Source of the DNA: Bacillota bacterium
GTDB lineage: Bacteria > Bacillota > Clostridia > Acetivibrionales > Acetivibrionaceae
Assembly: GCA_023421115.1 (NCBI GenBank)
Contig: JAEZUI010000210.1
Span: 1 to 15,433, forward strand
Reading direction: 5' to 3'
Length of the DNA: 15,433 bases
Made by a program: the position numbers and the translations under genes. Shown in pieces: positions 7,697-15,433 of this stretch; position 1 is the stretch's first letter, and each line of letters begins with the position of its first letter. Under the pieces are notes generated by a model, which ran no database searches, was not told the origin of the DNA, and saw only the letters and a program-made list of their open reading frames with translations.

Positions 7697-9034
7697 CTAA
7701 TTGTCCTTTATCAGTCGCGCTTTTGCACCATCAGTATAATTTGGTTTTGGATAAAGAACAATCCTATCTCCTTCATTAAGACCCTCCACTACCTCTGCAT
7801 CTAGCTCTGAAGTTATTCCAAGCTTTATAGGCGTTTCATGCATTATGTTATCTTTATCCACAACAAAAACCTTCTTATTACCATCCTTATCTTCTGCAAG
7901 CGTATCAAAAGATACTAATAGAACATCCTTCTTAACATTTGTTACTATTTTGTTTGTAACATTTAAACCAGGTTTCAGAATCGGACTACCTTTTTGAATT
8001 GCAATAATTACCTCAATCAGAGTCTCCTCTCCTGTTGATGTAATTTTTTTCTTTGCAATTGAAGATATACTTTCAACTTTTCCCATAACTTCATCATCAG
8101 CACTGACAGCATCACCTGAAATAAGAACATCCTGACCCACCTTGATATCTTTTACATAAAACTCCTTTACATCAGCTTTTATCTTTAATTTATCTGGATT
8201 TATCAAACTGAACCCTGGCATAGAAACAGTTGCAAATCCACCACTTTCCAAATTAACCTCAGTAACAACTCCATCAATCGGACTAAGTGTAGTAGAAATG
8301 GTATCCTTAATCTTTTTTTCAACTTCCGCTATTTTAAGATTTATAGATTCAAGATTTTTTTTACTTATTTTCATATCAATATTGTTTGCTGCTTTTGCAT
8401 CTGAATTTGACTTTATTGCTTCCCTAAGGTTCTCTTCAGCATTTTTTTTATTCTGTTCAGCATTACTTAATGCAAGTTCGGCTTCTATTTTAAGACTTTC
8501 AAATCTCTCAAGTTCAGATTTTGATATTACATTTGAAGTAAACATAGTCTTGTTTACTTCATAATTCCTTACAGCCTCGTCAAATATCCTCTGTGCATTA
8601 ATAACGCCTTTGTCAGCCAACTCAATAGCACTCTTTAGTACTTCAACACTTCTTGTTGAATCAGCTGTTTTTAATTTCTCAATAGTCAGTTCTTGTATTT
8701 GCTTATTTACTTTAAGCTGCTCAAGCTCTGTATACAAAAAACCAATGTCAAATTCTACAAGTTTTTCACCTTTTGCAACTTTCTGATTTTTTTCAACAAG
8801 TACTTGTTTAACTTTCATAGGATTATCAAAATAAACCTCTGCCGTTTCAATTCCTTCAACTACTCCACTTGCCGTAACCTTTGACGAAATTTCTCCTTTG
8901 TTTACTTCATTAACCTTTACCTCAAAGACCCTACCTGTGGAAAATGTAGGAGTTGAAACATTTGCTAAATTCGCTATAATTATCAAAGTAATTATTAGCA
9001 CAATACCTATACCTATAATTATTTTCTTATTCAT
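7697..9034 (-). CDS. HlyD/MacA-like membrane-fusion (adaptor) protein
   Basis: This 445-residue protein has an N-terminal membrane anchor (IIIGIGIVLIITLIIIANLA, about 5-24) and then the periplasmic-adaptor layout. First comes a half lipoyl domain (about 55-95, with VYFDNPMKVKQVLVEKNQKV), then a long Lys/Glu-rich coiled-coil hairpin (about 100-235). The returning lipoyl half follows, with LSPIDGVVTEVNLESGG, then beta-barrel and membrane-proximal domains to VLYPKPN near the end. In Gram-positive bacteria these adaptors dock on MacB-like permeases and extend through the wall. The start at 9034 follows GGGGGA at 9041-9046. It lies 16 nt ahead of the FtsX-like permease gene, which it surely joins in an operon. 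A 248-nt spacer separates it from the ABC-2 permease gene, so it may also have its own promoter. The substrate cannot be read from the sequence. Confidence 0.93.
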   Translation of the reverse strand: MNKKIIIGIGIVLIITLIIIANLANVSTPTFSTGRVFEVKVNEVNKGEISSKVTASGVVEGIETAEVYFDNPMKVKQVLVEKNQKVAKGEKLVEFDIGFLYTELEQLKVNKQIQELTIEKLKTADSTRSVEVLKSAIELADKGVINAQRIFDEAVRNYEVNKTMFTSNVISKSELERFESLKIEAELALSNAEQNKKNAEENLREAIKSNSDAKAANNIDMKISKKNLESINLKIAEVEKKIKDTISTTLSPIDGVVTEVNLESGGFATVSMPGFSLINPDKLKIKADVKEFYVKDIKVGQDVLISGDAVSADDEVMGKVESISSIAKKKITSTGEETLIEVIIAIQKGSPILKPGLNVTNKIVTNVKKDVLLVSFDTLAEDKDGNKKVFVVDKDNIMHETPIKLGITSELDAEVVEGLNEGDRIVLYPKPNYTDGAKARLIKDN

Positions 9035-9282
9035 TCCGTTTCCCCCATACGATTCAATAAATGCTTAATAAAACCAAACATATAACTTTAACTGACTTAA
9101 GCCTCAAAAACCAAACTGTAGTTCAATTCAGGCTATTACAAAAACAACTGGTCAATTGCCCTCTCAACAAATTTTGAAATAGCCTTATACACCATATACG
9201 AATCATTTTAATAATTGTCTGAATAATTTTTACTAAAGAATAACGAAAAAAAACTTCCAATTTTTAATCATTCCTAAACAGT
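9035..9282 (-). other. Spacer between the ABC-2 permease and adaptor genes
   Basis: This 248-nt AT-rich spacer holds no convincing ORF: the best frames are under 30 codons and lack a ribosome site. A weak promoter candidate on the minus strand is TTAAAA (9211-9206), a 16-nt spacer and TATAAG (9189-9184), which would give a leader of about 150 nt for the adaptor gene. No good terminator stem was found. Whether the adaptor gene is transcribed separately or by read-through is open. Confidence 0.35.
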
Positions 9283-10062
9283 TTAATAGTGGGCTAACCT
9301 TCCATCACTCATAGCCTTGCGTTCACATAATTTAAAAATACAGAAACCAACAAGCAAATATCCGATACCTGTTACTAATGTTATTATTGTATATGTAGTA
9401 GAAATATTAAAAATGCTTAGATCTTTAACCATAATTTCTCTTACAAGATTTGAAGCCAATGTACCCGGTAAAAAACGTGCCCATACAAATGGACCATCAA
9501 CTGGTAACGCTACCAATGCAATTAAAGCGAACTGAACTAGCTGCATAAAAGCATCTATCTTCTTAAATATTAACTGTGCTCCCCCTAAGATAAAACTCAA
9601 ACCTATAATAGGCAAAAGAAATAATACTACCATTGGAGCTATTGAAAAAACATCCAGATTAAGATTACGCCCAGTTATTAAAAGCATGATCAAAAATACG
9701 ATAACCACCATAATAAAATTAATTGTAACGCTAATCACTATACGAAAAATTGTTATTTTGGTATATCCATAAGGGGACATATATAATTGCTCAAGAATCC
9801 CTTCTCTTGCTTCATTCATTAATGTATGGGAAATATCTTGATAAATAATCAAGGCTAACATCCACATTGTATAACCAACAACAAGATTACCAAGCCCTTG
9901 TCCATATCCCTCTGAACCTCCGGCAAAACCTTTATATCCCATAAAAATCAATATAAATATTGCAAAAATACCTATAAAACCGCCAATCGAATTAAAAAAG
10001 TATCTTTTTGTCATAATCCATTCCCGTTTCAATTGAGCTGATAACAAAACCAAATCACTCAT
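9283..10062 (-). CDS. ABC-2-type transporter permease
   Basis: The 259 residues contain six hydrophobic segments (about 26-46, 60-78, 106-130, 140-160, 168-190 and 222-245). The motif EGILEQLYMSPYGYTKI lies after the second helix and is the hallmark of ABC-2 permeases of the drug, polysaccharide and bacteriocin export group. It pairs with the ATPase gene just upstream: their gap is 2 nt, and the ribosome site AAAGGGGG (10070-10077) lies inside the end of the ATPase gene, implying translational coupling. A dimer of this protein with two ATPase subunits would form a complete exporter. The substrate is unknown. Its position behind an NRPS and radical SAM pair suggests export of, or self-resistance to, their product. 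Confidence 0.92.
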   Translation of the reverse strand: MSDLVLLSAQLKREWIMTKRYFFNSIGGFIGIFAIFILIFMGYKGFAGGSEGYGQGLGNLVVGYTMWMLALIIYQDISHTLMNEAREGILEQLYMSPYGYTKITIFRIVISVTINFIMVVIVFLIMLLITGRNLNLDVFSIAPMVVLFLLPIIGLSFILGGAQLIFKKIDAFMQLVQFALIALVALPVDGPFVWARFLPGTLASNLVREIMVKDLSIFNISTTYTIITLVTGIGYLLVGFCIFKLCERKAMSDGRLAHY

Positions 10063-10064
10063 AT

Positions 10065-11000
10065 TTATGCCCCCTTTACTATTTTTAAAAATGCATTTTC
10101 AAAATCTATCTCTTCTCTGTTTATTGATTCAATAGTTATATTCTCTCTACGCAATATTTCCATTATTGCATATAAAATCTCGGAGTCCTCCAAATCTACA
10201 AGAATGTCGGTTCCATTCTTAGTATTTTCGATAGTTGTGTGTTTTATAGAAGCAATATCAGCCTTTTGAGTTTCTGACAAGTTATCTTTTAAATTCAAAC
10301 GATAAGATTTTACATTAAATAATCCCATAATATTTTCAATCTTCTCATCGGTAACAATTCTCCCTTTATTCATAATTATCACTCTTTGACATACAGCTTC
10401 CACCAAGTGCATATCATGTGTAGTAAGAAGAATTGTTTTTCCCTCTGCCACAAGATTCTTAAGAACATTTCTAATCTCAAGAGCTGCTTCCACGTCAAGT
10501 CCCAAGGTCGGTTCATCTAGAACAACCAAAGGAACATCTTTTATTAAGGCTACACCAAGAGACAATTTCTGCTGCATACCTCTTGAAAGATTTTGAACAA
10601 TTACATTTATCTTATCCTTCAAACCCAAAATTTCAACGAGGTCGTTAATCTTTTTCGTAATCTTCCGTGAAGGTATTCCATGGAGAGCTGCAAAAAACTC
10701 GAGATTTTCCTTAACAGTTAAAGGCCAATATATATTTCGATTCCCCTCTAAAACTGCACTAATGTTTTTCAATGCTTTATTCCTATCTGTCCAAGGATCA
10801 AATCCGTTAATTTCAATCTTACCACTATTAGGCACTATTAATCCGCAAAGCATTTTAACTGTGGTAGTTTTACCTGCCCCATTTGCTCCTAAAAACCCTA
10901 CAAGTTCTCCTTTATTAACTGTAAAGGATAGGTTGTCAACGGCTTTAAATTTTTCTTTATCCTTGCTGTATTCTTTTGATAAACCAGCTACTTTTAACAT
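10065..11000 (-). CDS. ABC transporter ATP-binding protein, partner of the ABC-2 permease
   Basis: The 311 residues form a full nucleotide-binding domain: Walker A GANGAGKTT (38-46), signature LSRGMQQKL (138-146), Walker B LVVLDEPT (158-165), D-loop just after it, and switch His195 in LLTTHD. The segment where the Q-loop glutamine is expected reads VLEGNRNIYWPLT (about 83-95), with Glu in place of Gln. I associate this variant with a subgroup of ABC-2 export ATPases. A C-terminal extension of about 90 residues (about 222-311) follows, as in DrrA/CcmA-like proteins. The start at 11000 follows GGAAAGGG at 11011-11018. A strong promoter at 11153-11182 predicts a leader of about 145 nt. It supplies energy to the permease coded 2 nt downstream; whether it also serves the ATPase-less MacB-like permease is doubtful, since the two permease families use different ATPase subfamilies. 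Confidence 0.95.
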   Translation of the reverse strand: MLKVAGLSKEYSKDKEKFKAVDNLSFTVNKGELVGFLGANGAGKTTTVKMLCGLIVPNSGKIEINGFDPWTDRNKALKNISAVLEGNRNIYWPLTVKENLEFFAALHGIPSRKITKKINDLVEILGLKDKINVIVQNLSRGMQQKLSLGVALIKDVPLVVLDEPTLGLDVEAALEIRNVLKNLVAEGKTILLTTHDMHLVEAVCQRVIIMNKGRIVTDEKIENIMGLFNVKSYRLNLKDNLSETQKADIASIKHTTIENTKNGTDILVDLEDSEILYAIMEILRRENITIESINREEIDFENAFLKIVKGA

Positions 11001-11151
11001 TAATGTATCACCCTTTCCAAATTAATTCCTCAAAAATTATATTAATTGGCAATAAATAATATCTATATTATATTTACACTGCTTACTATTTCTTAACCTA
11101 TAAATAAACTTTGCTTTTTTTATAATTCATAGGCTTTCTCAAATATTTACT

Positions 11152-11189
11152 AAGTATATTGATATACCTGCTATTTTGTCAATATACTT
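11152..11189. promoter_or_regulatory. 11-bp inverted repeat spanning a promoter, candidate operator
   Basis: AAGTATATTGA (11152-11162) and TCAATATACTT (11179-11189) are perfect inverted copies separated by 16 nt. One arm contains most of the -35 box and the other contains the -10 box of the promoter in front of the ABC ATPase gene. This geometry suits a dimeric repressor or a DNA-bending activator. It could instead be an RNA stem for transcripts reading through from the rSAM gene, but no long T-tract follows it. Confidence 0.55.
11153..11182 (-). promoter_or_regulatory. Sigma-A-type promoter of the export genes
   Basis: On the minus strand TTGACA (11182-11177) is followed by an 18-nt spacer and TATACT (11158-11153): a perfect -35 and a five-of-six -10. 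Transcription would start near 11146, leaving a leader of about 145 nt before the ATPase gene. This separates expression of the exporter from the biosynthetic operon upstream. Confidence 0.7.
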
Positions 11190-11210
11190 GCCTCCAGCAA
11201 TTTTTATACC

Positions 11211-11235
11211 AAAAAATACATTTTATCCATATGTA
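11211..11235 (-). terminator. Weak terminator candidate after the radical SAM gene
   Basis: On the minus strand TACAT (11235-11231) and ATGTA (11221-11217) can pair around a 9-nt loop and are followed by six T. The stem is only 5 bp and AT-rich, so it may be inefficient. It lies 23 nt past the radical SAM stop and before the export promoter. The remainder of the 11001-11257 spacer holds the promoter and leader and no credible small gene. Confidence 0.25.
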
Positions 11236-11257
11236 CTCAATAAATCGTACCTCTGCA

Positions 11258-13132
11258 TTATTTCTTATATACTGCTAAATTAACATACCTACCGGATTCT
11301 TCATACATTAATTTCTTATTAATCAACTTTTCGATTATTATTTTAGTCTGCTCCCTGTCTATATTAGTATCAGCTTTACTTACAGTTTCAAAAATATCTT
11401 CAAACGAATGAATATCTTCACACAGGAGGAATACTTGTTTTTCCAATTCCTCTAGATAATATTTTCTTGGTTCAACTTCTTTCTTTTTATTTTCCAATGA
11501 CCTGTTGTCTTGAATTTCTACATTGCCGTCAATCAATTTATAGTTTAAATAATATTTGTTGTCTTCATAAGCTTTTTGCCATTCGTAAACAGCTGAAACC
11601 AGTTCCCCAACATAACTCATAACAACATTGTCTGCATCTTTGTATGAAAATTCAAAAGTATAAGCTATATTTGATAAATTGACTTTTTTATCAGGATATA
11701 TTAGGTTATATGTTGATTTAGGCTTAATATCAACTATCCCATATTTTTCAGTTTCATTGAAATAAGGGCTGAACCTATCTAGTGCAATGGGTATAATCAT
11801 CCCTGCTGTAGGTGGCTGCAAGTGTGATAGTAAAGGTATCAACTCTATTATTTCATCATAACTTTTTTTATCTTCACCTGGAATTCTATAAAGTAGATTC
11901 CACGCCACATATATTTCATTTTCGTTACACAATTTTAAAAACTGAATATTTTGTATAGAACTAACGCCCTTGCGTAATAATTTTAGTAATTTTGTATTTA
12001 AGCTTTCTATACCAGCCTGAACAAATTTAATACCTGATTGAGCCAGCAATTGTATTTCACTTTTATTAAGGGTTGCTTTTACTTCATAGAATATGTCAAA
12101 ATCAAGCTTTTTTTCTATTATTTCAGGTATTAATGTTTCGAAATACTCTGAGCTTAAAACCAAATCTGTAGCAAAAAATCTTGTAGTGTTATACTTTTTG
12201 CTCTGCTCTATAAGCTCAGTAAGAACATTTTTCTGTGATTTTGTACGGTACATTAAATATCCGTTATTTAGTCCACAAAAAGTACATTGACATTTTTCTC
12301 CCCACCAGCATCCTCGAGAGCTTTCAAAAGTAACCCTTACATCCGACATAATTCCATCAAGACCCGAATCTTTAATTTCATTGAAAAAATCAGAATAATC
12401 AGGCATTGGTATTTCATCAAGCGGCACTCTCTCAAAAACCCCCTCAGATCTTATACATATTCCGTCTTTCCTAAATAATACTCCAGGTATCTCTTCGCTA
12501 AATTTCCCTTCAAGTACATTTTTAGCCAATTCCGGAAGGGATTTTTCTCCTTCACCATCTATAATATAATCAACCCATTCATAACATTTCATGATTTCCT
12601 CTGCCGTAATTCCCCTTACGTTTGGACCTCCAAATACTATTTTTACATCGGGAAAACGCTCTTTTATTCTTTTTGACAACACTAAAGCAGCCAATTGGTT
12701 CCCATGAGCACATGTAAAACCAATTAACTTATAGCTGCCCCAGTCAATTGTATTTACACATTCATCTATAAAGCAGGGGATTTTTTCACAAATTAATTGC
12801 TGCATTACAGCAGATTTCTTCTTCAAGTACATAAACATATGATGGTCTACATCAAGCGTAGTCTCAATTAAGCTTTTGAAGTTTATACTTTTCCCTTGAA
12901 GAAAATCTTTATTATACAGATACTGGGAAAACACCCATTCAGAAATGGGTATAGATGATCCACTTATTTCTTGATATACACTTTTATCAATGTATTTCAA
13001 CAATTTCACATTTAAATTATATACATCCGTTGATATATTTTCGCTTTCCAGTACACTTTTTAAGATTCCTAATGCGATTGAAGGCATTTCTATACTTGAC
13101 CATGGTACACAAACTAAAGCCACATCTTTCAT
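11258..13132 (-). CDS. Cobalamin-type radical SAM protein, RiPP maturation radical SAM protein 1-like
   Basis: This 624-residue enzyme has an N-terminal B12-binding-like domain (about 1-210, with IVFGGPNVRG near 165-174 and IIDGEGEKSLPEL near 190-202), followed by a radical SAM domain. The cluster motif is SRGCWWGEKCQCTFCGLN: Cys275, Cys283 and Cys286 give the C-x7-C-x2-C spacing of this family, with an extra Cys281. The GCWWG...CTFCGLN form is what I know from the RiPP maturation radical SAM protein 1 group, whose members act on ribosomal peptides. A C-terminal region of about 120 residues (about 505-624) may bind substrate. It starts 19 nt after the NRPS stop, with GGGGG at 13141-13145, so it is almost certainly co-transcribed with the NRPS. 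The likely role is C-methylation or another radical modification of the NRPS product. No precursor peptide gene is seen beside it. Confidence 0.88.
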   Translation of the reverse strand: MKDVALVCVPWSSIEMPSIALGILKSVLESENISTDVYNLNVKLLKYIDKSVYQEISGSSIPISEWVFSQYLYNKDFLQGKSINFKSLIETTLDVDHHMFMYLKKKSAVMQQLICEKIPCFIDECVNTIDWGSYKLIGFTCAHGNQLAALVLSKRIKERFPDVKIVFGGPNVRGITAEEIMKCYEWVDYIIDGEGEKSLPELAKNVLEGKFSEEIPGVLFRKDGICIRSEGVFERVPLDEIPMPDYSDFFNEIKDSGLDGIMSDVRVTFESSRGCWWGEKCQCTFCGLNNGYLMYRTKSQKNVLTELIEQSKKYNTTRFFATDLVLSSEYFETLIPEIIEKKLDFDIFYEVKATLNKSEIQLLAQSGIKFVQAGIESLNTKLLKLLRKGVSSIQNIQFLKLCNENEIYVAWNLLYRIPGEDKKSYDEIIELIPLLSHLQPPTAGMIIPIALDRFSPYFNETEKYGIVDIKPKSTYNLIYPDKKVNLSNIAYTFEFSYKDADNVVMSYVGELVSAVYEWQKAYEDNKYYLNYKLIDGNVEIQDNRSLENKKKEVEPRKYYLEELEKQVFLLCEDIHSFEDIFETVSKADTNIDREQTKIIIEKLINKKLMYEESGRYVNLAVYKK

Positions 13133-13151
13133 TTTATTTTCCCCCTATATT

Positions 13152-15433
13152 TTAATTAATGTTTTCAATTTGCTTTAACACTAACTCTAAGATTTCCTCT
13201 TTGGCCTTTAAATTTAACTGTCCACCGGATAATATCAAGACTTTATCCCCTTTTCCTCTTAAACCTATAACACTAAACTCCATAGAATCATTCACCCACT
13301 TATTGCCATCATATTCATAGGTATGATCCAATTCTTCAAATTGTTTCAGATTATAATCACCCAACTTAAAACCACTTATATCTTTAGATTGTTCAGTTAA
13401 TATATTAAGGCTAATACTTGTATCATAAAACCCTTGTGATTCTTTTTTTCTTTTAAAAAAATTCTTTATCCAATTTAGTTTCAACGTATCAGCAAAGGGA
13501 ACATAATATCCAAGTAACTTTTTTGGCAGCATTGCTTTTTTAAATATAGTTTTAGATAATATTACACTCAATTTGTCACTTATCCAAAATACCGGTTTAT
13601 ATATATTGGGATATTTGCTCTTTTCAATTATGGACATTGGTATTATCCACGGACATCTGTTATGTATCATACTATCGAGTATACTCTTCTTAACTTGTAA
13701 TACTAAATTTTCGATAGAAATATTTTTTATTTTTGCTCTAACAAACATTTCTTTATATATTGGTCCTATCAATTTCTGTTTCTCTTCTGTATCACGTTCA
13801 TTTAAAATCAACTTGACTATAATATCATCTTGTCCATTAAATTCATTTAGTGCTTCACTGATAATAGCTAATAAACACATCTGGAATGTTGACTCACACC
13901 TTATACTTAAATCTACAATTTTCTTATAGTGAAGAGAGGATATTTCAATTGCAGCAGGTTGAGTATCCAAGTTTCCCTCCATTTTATACTTAGTAGATAT
14001 CTTGTATAGTTTTGCTCCTCTTAACTCATTTTCCCAATACTCTATATCCCTCTGCATTTGATTCGAATTAAAATCACTGCGTTCGAATTCAATATAATCT
14101 ACTAATTGCATAGCAGGTTCTATACGTATTCTATCCCCCTTTATTAGAGCATTATAGTATTGGCATACTTCTTTAATGAAAATTCCCATGGAAGTTCCAT
14201 CAGCAGCAATATGATAGAATCGAAAATATATAACATAGTGTTCCTGTTCCATTTTAACTACCTTTGTATCAAACTGTATAATGCTCTCATTGGAAATATT
14301 GCTGTTTAAAACCTGTATTAACCTTCTGTTTTTTGCTTCACTATCAATAAACTCATTGCTGAAATCGAATTGTTTTATTTTTACCTTAAACGGTTTGCTT
14401 AGCTTTTGTGTAGGCACCAATTTACCGAAACTCATCCAAAAAGCATCATGGTTTCTTAGAACAATATTTACAGCTGTCTCCAGTTTTTCAAGGTCCAGTT
14501 TACCTCTCAATTCATATATTAAGTTTATTGGCCAACTGTTACGTGTGTCCATATGCATTAACCAATGATCTAGCTGTGTATATGTAAGAGGTAATTCTTT
14601 ATCTATAACCGCTTTTTTATTATAACATGTAAAATCTATATTTTCATAATTTTTTGATTCAGGGCCATCTTCAATCGAAAATATATTTTTAGTATCTTCC
14701 TCAATATTTATTTCAACTACATCGTATGGTGATTCTGCTTCAACATCAAATCTTTCTTGAATATACTCAGATAGCTTCCCTATCGTAGCATTATGAAAAA
14801 ATTCAGCAAGAGACACCTCAATGTTAAATTCCTTTTTAATCCTAGATGTAACTATATTAGCTTTTAATGAATGGCCTCCCAATTCAAAGAAATTATCATT
14901 TAATCCTACTCGCTCAACCTCAAGTATTTCCTGCCAGATTTTAGCAAGTTTTTTTTCTATTTCTGTATTGGCCTCTACATATAAAGAACCTATGTTTATT
15001 TCCGATCCAATTCCAGGTAATTTATTCCTATCTATCTTTCCGCTCCGATTTAACGGCATTTCATTTATATGCACAAAGTAACTAGGAACCATGTAATCCG
15101 GAAGCTTCTGGCTCATAAATCTCCTTAATACAGATACCTCAATACTACCTTCTGATACATAATACGCTATAAGACCCTTGCTTCCACTGTTGTCATCTTC
15201 TGCAACCACTACACATTCCCTTATGTCAGGATGCTTCAAGAGCTGTGCTTCCACCTCTCCCAACTCAATACGGTAACCTCGTATCTTTACCTGACTATCA
15301 ATACGACCTAAAAACTCTATAGTCCCATCCGGCAACCACCTTGCAAGGTCTCCTGTCTTGTACATCCTTTCTCCCGGTTCGAAGGGGTTTTCTACAAATT
15401 TCTCCTTTGTCAACTCCGGTCTGTTCAAGTATC
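13152..15433 (-). CDS. Nonribosomal peptide synthetase, C-terminal part: A (end)-PCP-C, cut by window edge
   Basis: The frame is open to the right edge. Its first complete codons read YLNRPELT, the interior of an adenylation domain, so the true start is outside and the TTG at 15428 is not a start. Counting from that TTG, adenylation core motifs run from YKTGDLARW (about 23-31) through VKIRGYRIELGEVE (47-60) to the A10 motif NRSGKID with Lys131. The carrier domain follows, with Ser187 in DNFFELGGHSLKA as the phosphopantetheine site. After a linker of about 50 residues comes a condensation domain (about 278-740) whose active-site motif is YHIAADG: His406 and Asp410 are kept, and the first His of the usual HHxxxDG is Tyr. 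The protein ends after this domain, with no thioesterase or reductase. Release may use the terminal condensation domain or a separate enzyme. The amino acid selected cannot be read, because the specificity region lies outside. Confidence 0.95.
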   Translation of the reverse strand, partial: YLNRPELTKEKFVENPFEPGERMYKTGDLARWLPDGTIEFLGRIDSQVKIRGYRIELGEVEAQLLKHPDIRECVVVAEDDNSGSKGLIAYYVSEGSIEVSVLRRFMSQKLPDYMVPSYFVHINEMPLNRSGKIDRNKLPGIGSEINIGSLYVEANTEIEKKLAKIWQEILEVERVGLNDNFFELGGHSLKANIVTSRIKKEFNIEVSLAEFFHNATIGKLSEYIQERFDVEAESPYDVVEINIEEDTKNIFSIEDGPESKNYENIDFTCYNKKAVIDKELPLTYTQLDHWLMHMDTRNSWPINLIYELRGKLDLEKLETAVNIVLRNHDAFWMSFGKLVPTQKLSKPFKVKIKQFDFSNEFIDSEAKNRRLIQVLNSNISNESIIQFDTKVVKMEQEHYVIYFRFYHIAADGTSMGIFIKEVCQYYNALIKGDRIRIEPAMQLVDYIEFERSDFNSNQMQRDIEYWENELRGAKLYKISTKYKMEGNLDTQPAAIEISSLHYKKIVDLSIRCESTFQMCLLAIISEALNEFNGQDDIIVKLILNERDTEEKQKLIGPIYKEMFVRAKIKNISIENLVLQVKKSILDSMIHNRCPWIIPMSIIEKSKYPNIYKPVFWISDKLSVILSKTIFKKAMLPKKLLGYYVPFADTLKLNWIKNFFKRKKESQGFYDTSISLNILTEQSKDISGFKLGDYNLKQFEELDHTYEYDGNKWVNDSMEFSVIGLRGKGDKVLILSGGQLNLKAKEEILELVLKQIENIN

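Noticed and set aside
9035..9282. Short frames in the spacer, such as one of 27 codons starting MIRIWCIRLF
   Set aside because: There is no ribosome site and no supporting promoter-terminator layout, and a neighbouring frame is equally open. It is treated as spacer.
11001..11257. Possible RiPP precursor gene next to the radical SAM gene
   Set aside because: The only ATG frames are about 8-10 codons (for example MDKMYFLV), with no good ribosome site, no leader-like region and no Cys- or Gly-rich core.
15426..15428. TTG that could be taken as the start of the NRPS gene
   Set aside because: It lies inside the conserved adenylation-domain stretch YLNRPELT, the frame stays open to the window edge, and there is no ribosome site, so the gene simply continues outside.
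1..15433. CRISPR arrays, tRNA or rRNA genes, insertion sequences, integrases
   Set aside because: I looked for regularly spaced repeats, cloverleaf-like runs, transposase motifs and terminal repeats and saw none.

Overview
This is a low-GC (AT-rich) Firmicutes window. Gene families and style (a Pnkp/Hen1 RNA-repair pair, purine-rich Shine-Dalgarno sites, AT-rich spacers) suggest a clostridium of the Ruminiclostridium/Clostridium group. The species is an inference. Every gene I can support is on the minus strand, so transcription runs from high to low coordinates, and the layout is given in that order.

(1) 15433-11258: a two-gene biosynthetic operon. First comes the C-terminal part of a nonribosomal peptide synthetase (end of an adenylation domain, a carrier domain and a terminal condensation domain, with no thioesterase; the gene enters from the right edge). 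It is followed 19 nt later by a cobalamin-type radical SAM enzyme of the kind usually seen in RiPP maturation. (2) 11190-5685: an export block. A strong sigma-A-like promoter embedded in an 11-bp inverted repeat precedes an ABC ATPase and an ABC-2 permease (2-nt gap). After a 248-bp spacer come a HlyD/MacA-like adaptor, a MacB/FtsX-like permease with no ATPase of its own, and a Yip1-family membrane protein. The simplest reading is that (1) makes a modified peptide and (2) exports it or protects against it.

(3) 5676-5350: a compact unannotated transcription unit. It has a candidate terminator for the upstream operon, a consensus promoter (TTGACA-17-TAAAAT) overlapped by an 8-bp palindrome, a GGAGG ribosome site, a 40-codon ORF with a hydrophobic C-terminal half, and a 12-bp stem hairpin with a T-rich tail. 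I do not recognise the peptide; the transcript could also be a small RNA. (4) 5344-5058: the decayed C-terminal part of an HD-domain phosphohydrolase-like gene with an in-frame stop, a frameshift and a lost N-terminus. It lies directly in front of (5) hen1 and pnkp (5021-1027, ATGA overlap), the bacterial RNA repair pair: Hen1 2'-O-methylates the 3' end of broken RNA, and Pnkp heals and seals the break. (6) 913-1: the N-terminal part of a secreted subtilisin-family protease, cut by the left edge.

The most useful second looks are the small regulated gene at 5426-5548, the pairing of an NRPS with a RiPP-type radical SAM enzyme, the exporter permease with no ATPase, and the HD remnant, which may mark the junction between the biosynthetic island and the older RNA-repair locus.
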